A stretch of DNA of 9,267 nt from Clostridium sp. AM49-4BH. GTDB lineage: Bacteria > Bacillota > Clostridia > Lachnospirales > Lachnospiraceae. Below the pieces are notes generated by a model. The model made no database searches, was not told where the DNA came from, and worked only from the letters and a program-made list of their open reading frames with translations. The DNA lies in assembly GCF_003478335.1 (NCBI RefSeq), contig NZ_QUFB01000072.1, positions 1-9,267 on the forward strand. Direction: 5' to 3'. Within the stretch, counting starts at the first letter, position 1, and each line of letters starts with the position of its first letter. Shown one piece after another: positions 6,835-9,267 of the stretch. A program made the position numbers and the translations under genes.

Positions 6835-6855
6835 ATGTCAATGCCGCATTGACAT
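6835..6855. promoter_or_regulatory. Perfect palindrome overlapping the -35 of the HTH gene
   Basis: ATGTCAATG (6835-6843) and CATTGACAT (6847-6855) form a perfect 9-bp inverted repeat with a 3-nt centre. It starts 4 nt after the mutase stop codon and covers the TTGACA hexamer at 6849-6854. No T-run follows, so a repressor operator is more likely than a terminator, although a hairpin at the end of the operon mRNA is possible. Confidence 0.55.
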
Positions 6856-6877
6856 TAGACGATAACATAGTTAAGAT
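6849..6877 (+). promoter_or_regulatory. Sigma-A-type promoter of the HTH gene
   Basis: TTGACA (6849-6854), a 17-bp spacer and TAAGAT (6872-6877) predict a start near 6884, about 37 nt before the chosen ATG. This is the best -35 in the window, and it suggests the HTH gene is transcribed independently of the sugar operon. Confidence 0.68.
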
Positions 6878-6920
6878 AATCTTATTTTAGCTTATATCAA
6901 TGGAAAAGGTGCGTGGGACT

Positions 6921-7379
6921 ATGAAAGAGCAACACATCCCTAAGTCGGGTCGGCCGCTCAAGAAACCAAATTATGATGCGGCTGCCATTTTACAGGACAC
7001 GGTGGAGCAAGCTGTTAGATATTATACGATTTCCGGCGATAAGAGGGCAGGAGATGCAAAGCATCGTTCTTTAGCTGAGATTGGACGCTTAATGGAGATG
7101 AATCCTATTAAAGTGCGCAAGCTATTGATCACGGCAGGGGTGTATGAGAGTGACATCGCAGATCATGTAAATGCCGTGTTTGCGAAGCATCGTGCCAAGC
7201 TATCGTACAAAGAAGCATTAAAACAGACCTGCATGGAAACAGGTCTGTCTAGAGCTTCTGTAAATTCTTATCTCCCTTATGAGAAAGGGATTTATATGCC
7301 GGAGGATTGTTCACCGGATGAAATTAGTGTTGGAGCAGAGCGGATAAGACGGTTTCGCAGGAAAAATGCTACTCCGTAA
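6921..7379 (+). CDS. Small protein with two helix-turn-helix-like segments; function unknown
   Basis: The 152-residue product has a basic N-terminus with KSGRPLKKP (residues 8-16), resembling a minor-groove AT-hook-like motif. Two helix-turn-helix-like stretches follow: SLAEIGRLMEMNPIKVRKLL (about 50-69) and, around 95-120, ALKQTCMETGLSRASVNSYL. The tail is basic (RIRRFRRK). The KVRKLLITAGVY and GLSRASVNSYLPY pieces resemble a family of uncharacterised proteins I associate with Lachnospiraceae; this is from memory and no role is known to me. DNA binding is inferred. ATG 6921 is preceded by AAAAGG at 6904-6909 with 11-nt spacing, while ATG 6900 has no ribosome binding site. It has its own promoter with a palindrome over the -35, a setting that would suit self-regulation. 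Its 3' end overlaps the convergent transporter gene by 11 bp. Confidence 0.75.
   Translation: MKEQHIPKSGRPLKKPNYDAAAILQDTVEQAVRYYTISGDKRAGDAKHRSLAEIGRLMEMNPIKVRKLLITAGVYESDIADHVNAVFAKHRAKLSYKEALKQTCMETGLSRASVNSYLPYEKGIYMPEDCSPDEISVGAERIRRFRRKNATP
7223..7248. other. Perfect hairpin inside the HTH gene
   Basis: ACAGACCTG (7223-7231) and CAGGTCTGT (7240-7248) form a perfect 9-bp stem with an 8-nt loop inside the coding region. A second, weaker one, TCCCTT (7273-7278) with AAGGGA (7285-7290), follows 24 nt later. Neither has a T-run. Confidence 0.5.
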
Positions 7380-8718
7380 ATTTACGTTCCACATGCCATA
7401 GCGTTACGCCACAGATAATTCCGGCGATGACGATGGAGATAAAGTCTGCGACGGATTGTGCGTAGATCACACCGTTTAATTGGAACAATTTATTTAGGAT
7501 AAAGAGCATTGGGATGAAGGCAAGTCCCTGACGACATACCGTAAGCAAAAGAGACTGCAAAGCTTTTCCCATTCCCTGCAAGGTATTGATACATAAGAAC
7601 AAAATACCGATAACAGGACCGGAAAGCTGTAGTGCGATCATCATTTTGATGCCGGAAGTGACAACTTCCTGATCGTTGATAAATGCATGGATGATCGGCT
7701 TGCGGGCGATCACCATTAGGAGCGTAAGTACAGTACCCATAATGACAGCGCACAGCCCGGTGAAAAAGAATACTTTTTTTAGGCGTTTTACATTTCGGGC
7801 ACCGTAGTTATAACCGATGAGTGGCTGTATTCCGACGCAGAGTCCGATCTGCAGTAAGATAACGATCATGTTCGCTTTCATGGCGATTCCCATGGCAGCG
7901 ACCGGTGTGTCTCCATAGCTGATCAACACTTTATTTAATAAGATATTAGCACAGCTCATCAGAATATTATTGAGAGATGCCGGAATTCCGATGGAAAAGA
8001 CGCCGGATGCGATACGGTTTTTCCATTGAAAGTCGCTTGGCTTTATGGAAAGGACCGTTTCTTTTTTGTGCAGCAGATAATAAAGATAGAAAATACAAGC
8101 TGCCACATTGCCAAGTACAGTAGCGACAGCTGCTCCGGATACACCCCAGCCAAGCCATAAGATCATAATAGGATCCAAAATAATATTGGTGATGGTACCG
8201 ATCAGATTTCCGATCATGGATTCTTTGGCAGCTCCTTCGCCGCGGACAATATTACCGTAAGCAGTGCCAAACATGACAAAAGGGGCACCGATCGCAACGA
8301 AAGTAAGATATTGTCTTGCATAATCAATGGTGGCCGGACTGGCACCGATCATTTTGAGAATACCATCCATAAAGAGAATGAATATTAGTGTCATCAGTAT
8401 CCCGACGCCCAGAGAACCATAGCAGCAAAAGGCAGAAATGTGTCTCGCACGCTGCTCATTTTTTTCACCAAGTGCACGTGAGATCGCGGAACTTCCGCCG
8501 ATCCCGAAGAGATTGCCGAGCGCCATAAACACCATAAATACAGGTGTTGCAAGAGAGACTGCAGCCACCTGCATGGCATCACCGGTCTGACCGATAAAAA
8601 AGGTATCAGCCATATTATAAATAACAACTACCAGCATTGTGACGATCGTTGGAATAGCCATAAGTGCCACTGCCTTTGGGACGGATGTTTTTTCAAATAA
8701 ATCTCGGTTTGAATTCAT
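7369..8718 (-). CDS. MATE family efflux transporter
   Basis: This is a multidrug/toxin extrusion-type inner-membrane transporter that exports organic compounds in exchange for Na+ or H+; the substrate cannot be told from sequence. The 449-residue protein is hydrophobic throughout with about 12 membrane segments in two homologous halves. The first half has IYNMADTFFIG (residues 33-43), GNLFGIGGSSAISRALGE, IVRGEG and NIILDPIMI. The second half has SLNNILMSCANILLNK and QPLIGYNYGA (around 298-307). It looks like the MepA/NorM-type branch rather than a polysaccharide flippase, so a direct role with GDP-fucose is not supported. A strong AGGAGGT (8729-8735 complement) lies 10 nt before ATG 8718. An in-frame ATG at 8763 would place leader repeats in the protein and has no ribosome binding site. 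It converges on the HTH gene with an 11-bp overlap and no terminator between them. Confidence 0.95.
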   Translation of the reverse strand: MNSNRDLFEKTSVPKAVALMAIPTIVTMLVVVIYNMADTFFIGQTGDAMQVAAVSLATPVFMVFMALGNLFGIGGSSAISRALGEKNEQRARHISAFCCYGSLGVGILMTLIFILFMDGILKMIGASPATIDYARQYLTFVAIGAPFVMFGTAYGNIVRGEGAAKESMIGNLIGTITNIILDPIMILWLGWGVSGAAVATVLGNVAACIFYLYYLLHKKETVLSIKPSDFQWKNRIASGVFSIGIPASLNNILMSCANILLNKVLISYGDTPVAAMGIAMKANMIVILLQIGLCVGIQPLIGYNYGARNVKRLKKVFFFTGLCAVIMGTVLTLLMVIARKPIIHAFINDQEVVTSGIKMMIALQLSGPVIGILFLCINTLQGMGKALQSLLLTVCRQGLAFIPMLFILNKLFQLNGVIYAQSVADFISIVIAGIICGVTLWHVERKFTE

Positions 8719-8728
8719 AGCAATATTT

Positions 8729-8735
8729 ACCTCCT
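8729..8735 (-). promoter_or_regulatory. Ribosome binding site deciding the MATE start
   Basis: AGGAGGT on the minus strand with 10-nt spacing to the ATG at 8718 is the strongest ribosome binding site in the window. It fixes the start downstream of the longer open frame. Confidence 0.88.
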
Positions 8736-8749
8736 GTGTTTGTGTATAA

Positions 8750-8814
8750 TTCATCGTTATCAAAATGATTTTCTGATCGTATTTGAATGTCTTTCATCAT
8801 GATCAAAATGATTT
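8750..8814. repeat. Pair of 22-bp direct repeats in the MATE leader
   Basis: Copies at 8750-8771 and 8793-8814 differ at 2 of 22 positions and are 43 bp apart, close to four helical turns. Each contains ATCAAAATGAT, a small palindrome (ATCA-AAA-TGAT). They lie between the predicted transcription start and the ribosome binding site. Paired operator sites or repeated RNA elements are both possible. Confidence 0.7.
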
Positions 8815-8827
8815 CGACGTACCTCAT

Positions 8828-8849
8828 GTTGTACTATGTAAAATACAAC
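8828..8849. promoter_or_regulatory. Inverted repeat at the MATE transcription start (operator-like)
   Basis: GTTGTA (8828-8833) and TACAAC (8844-8849) are perfect 6-bp arms with a 10-nt spacer. The repeat begins 6 nt downstream of the predicted -10, so it covers the start site, which is the classic position for a repressor. The arms resemble the TTGTA/TACAA arms of the inverted repeat in the gmd leader (421-449), but the spacing differs. Confidence 0.5.
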
Positions 8850-8855
8850 TTATCT

Positions 8856-8884
8856 ATTTTACGCCACTTTTCGCCAAAATGCAA
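8856..8884 (-). promoter_or_regulatory. Sigma-A-type promoter for the MATE gene
   Basis: On the minus strand, TTGCAT (complement of 8879-8884), a 17-bp spacer and TAAAAT (complement of 8856-8861) predict a start near 8849 and a leader of about 130 nt. The -10 context GTGGCGTAAAATA nearly matches that of the GDP-fucose operon promoter at 360-388. Confidence 0.68.
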
Positions 8885-9100
8885 GTCGATACACTACTCC
8901 ACATCGCATTTTTCTTAATTGCTCAAACTGCGCACATCAAAAATTCTCATGTTGTCACATATTGCTTATTATGTCGATGGGCTAATTATATTTTGCAGCC
9001 GCTATGTAGTGAGTCCTGCCATCAAGAAACTATAGCAATTGCTTTGCCGCAATTAGTTTTCAGTTGATAGGAAATTGCTGTTATGTAGCGTGACATCGCC

Positions 9101-9122
9101 AAGAATTGCTTTAGCAATTCTT
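9101..9122. other. Perfect 9-bp hairpin
   Basis: AAGAATTGC (9101-9109) and GCAATTCTT (9114-9122) pair perfectly around TTTA. It lies 2 nt before the terminator hairpin at 9125-9148 and inside the segment missing from the left element. Confidence 0.6.
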
Positions 9123-9124
9123 GT

Positions 9125-9152
9125 AGCGCAAAACGCTGGTTTTGCGCTTTTT
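9125..9152 (+). terminator. Intrinsic terminator, plus strand, with no obvious upstream gene
   Basis: AGCGCAAAAC (9125-9134) and GTTTTGCGCT (9139-9148) form a perfect 10-bp stem with a GCTG loop, followed by four further T residues. This is a textbook intrinsic terminator for plus-strand transcription. On the minus strand there is no T-run after the stem. No plus-strand gene precedes it, so it would end either an unannotated RNA starting in this region or antisense read-through. Confidence 0.62.
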
Positions 9153-9267
9153 CACAGTGATTTCTAGATTTTGTTGTCTCTGATGATTGATTTACATGCC
9201 TTTCGGAAACTCGAAGTCCCGGAAGCAAGGTATTCATCATTTTTGAAAGGGACTTTGCGCTCGTCGT

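Larger units (their letters stand above)
8908..9253 (-). repeat. Right copy of the inverted homologous leader element
   Basis: Read on the minus strand, this non-coding region matches 50-317 of the plus strand in at least seven collinear blocks (positions are given under the left copy). It holds a 92-nt segment at 9063-9154, between two TGAAAA copies, that the left element lacks. Similarity may continue past the window edge. Apart from the hairpins, terminator and shared box listed separately, I see nothing else in 8885-9267, and no supported gene. Confidence 0.85.

Noticed and set aside
7375..7386. CGTAAATTTACG palindrome between the convergent genes as a bidirectional terminator
   Set aside because: It is A/T-rich with no loop or T-run and overlaps the coding ends of both genes.
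8783..9067. Plus-strand open frame of 94 codons in the right leader
   Set aside because: It covers the antisense of the MATE promoter and the shared non-coding blocks; there is no ribosome binding site and no recognisable domain.
9022..9240. Minus-strand open frame of 72 codons in the right element
   Set aside because: It runs through two perfect hairpins and blocks conserved as DNA; the left copy does not keep the frame.
1..9267. Composite transposon or invertible capsule switch
   Set aside because: The flanks are inverted and homologous, but no recombinase, transposase domain or target duplication is visible within the window. It is kept only as one hypothesis under the main finding.

Overview
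The window looks like chromosomal DNA from a low- to mid-GC Clostridia bacterium, most likely a gut Lachnospiraceae relative. This is an inference from the A/T-rich base composition, the AGGAGG-type ribosome binding sites, the small helix-turn-helix protein at 6921-7379 and the MepA-like MATE transporter. There is no tRNA, rRNA, CRISPR array or intact insertion sequence.

Region by region: (1) 1-492 is a non-coding leader with hairpins, a sigma-A-type promoter (360-388) and an operator-like inverted repeat (421-449). (2) 493-6831 is a five-gene plus-strand cluster: gmd, fcl, manC (with a fused cupin domain), manA and a phospho-sugar mutase. Together these give the whole route from fructose-6-phosphate to GDP-L-fucose: ManA makes mannose-6-P, the mutase makes mannose-1-P, ManC makes GDP-mannose, Gmd makes the 4-keto-6-deoxy intermediate and Fcl makes GDP-L-fucose. 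No fucosyltransferase or polysaccharide exporter is present, so the sugar is used by genes elsewhere. (3) 6832-7379 is a separately promoted small HTH protein gene. (4) 7369-8718 is a minus-strand MATE transporter gene that converges on the HTH gene and overlaps its 3' end by 11 bp. (5) 8719-9267 is the non-coding leader of the MATE gene, with promoter, repeats, two perfect hairpins and a plus-strand terminator.

The most unusual feature is that the two non-coding ends are related. The left leader read on the plus strand and the right leader read on the minus strand share at least seven collinear blocks, including exact matches of 19 and 17 nt. Both end in similar promoters that face inward. 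They form an inverted pair of homologous leader modules of roughly 270-350 bp framing the whole block, one driving the GDP-fucose operon and the other the transporter. I do not recognise the family. It could be a structured RNA or regulatory module, a mobile promoter-bearing repeat, or the remains of two inverted mobile elements.

A second clear feature is a 47-bp tandem duplication across the gmd/fcl junction (1510-1606), which creates a false upstream start for fcl. Start sites below were chosen from ribosome binding sites and several differ from the longest open frames.
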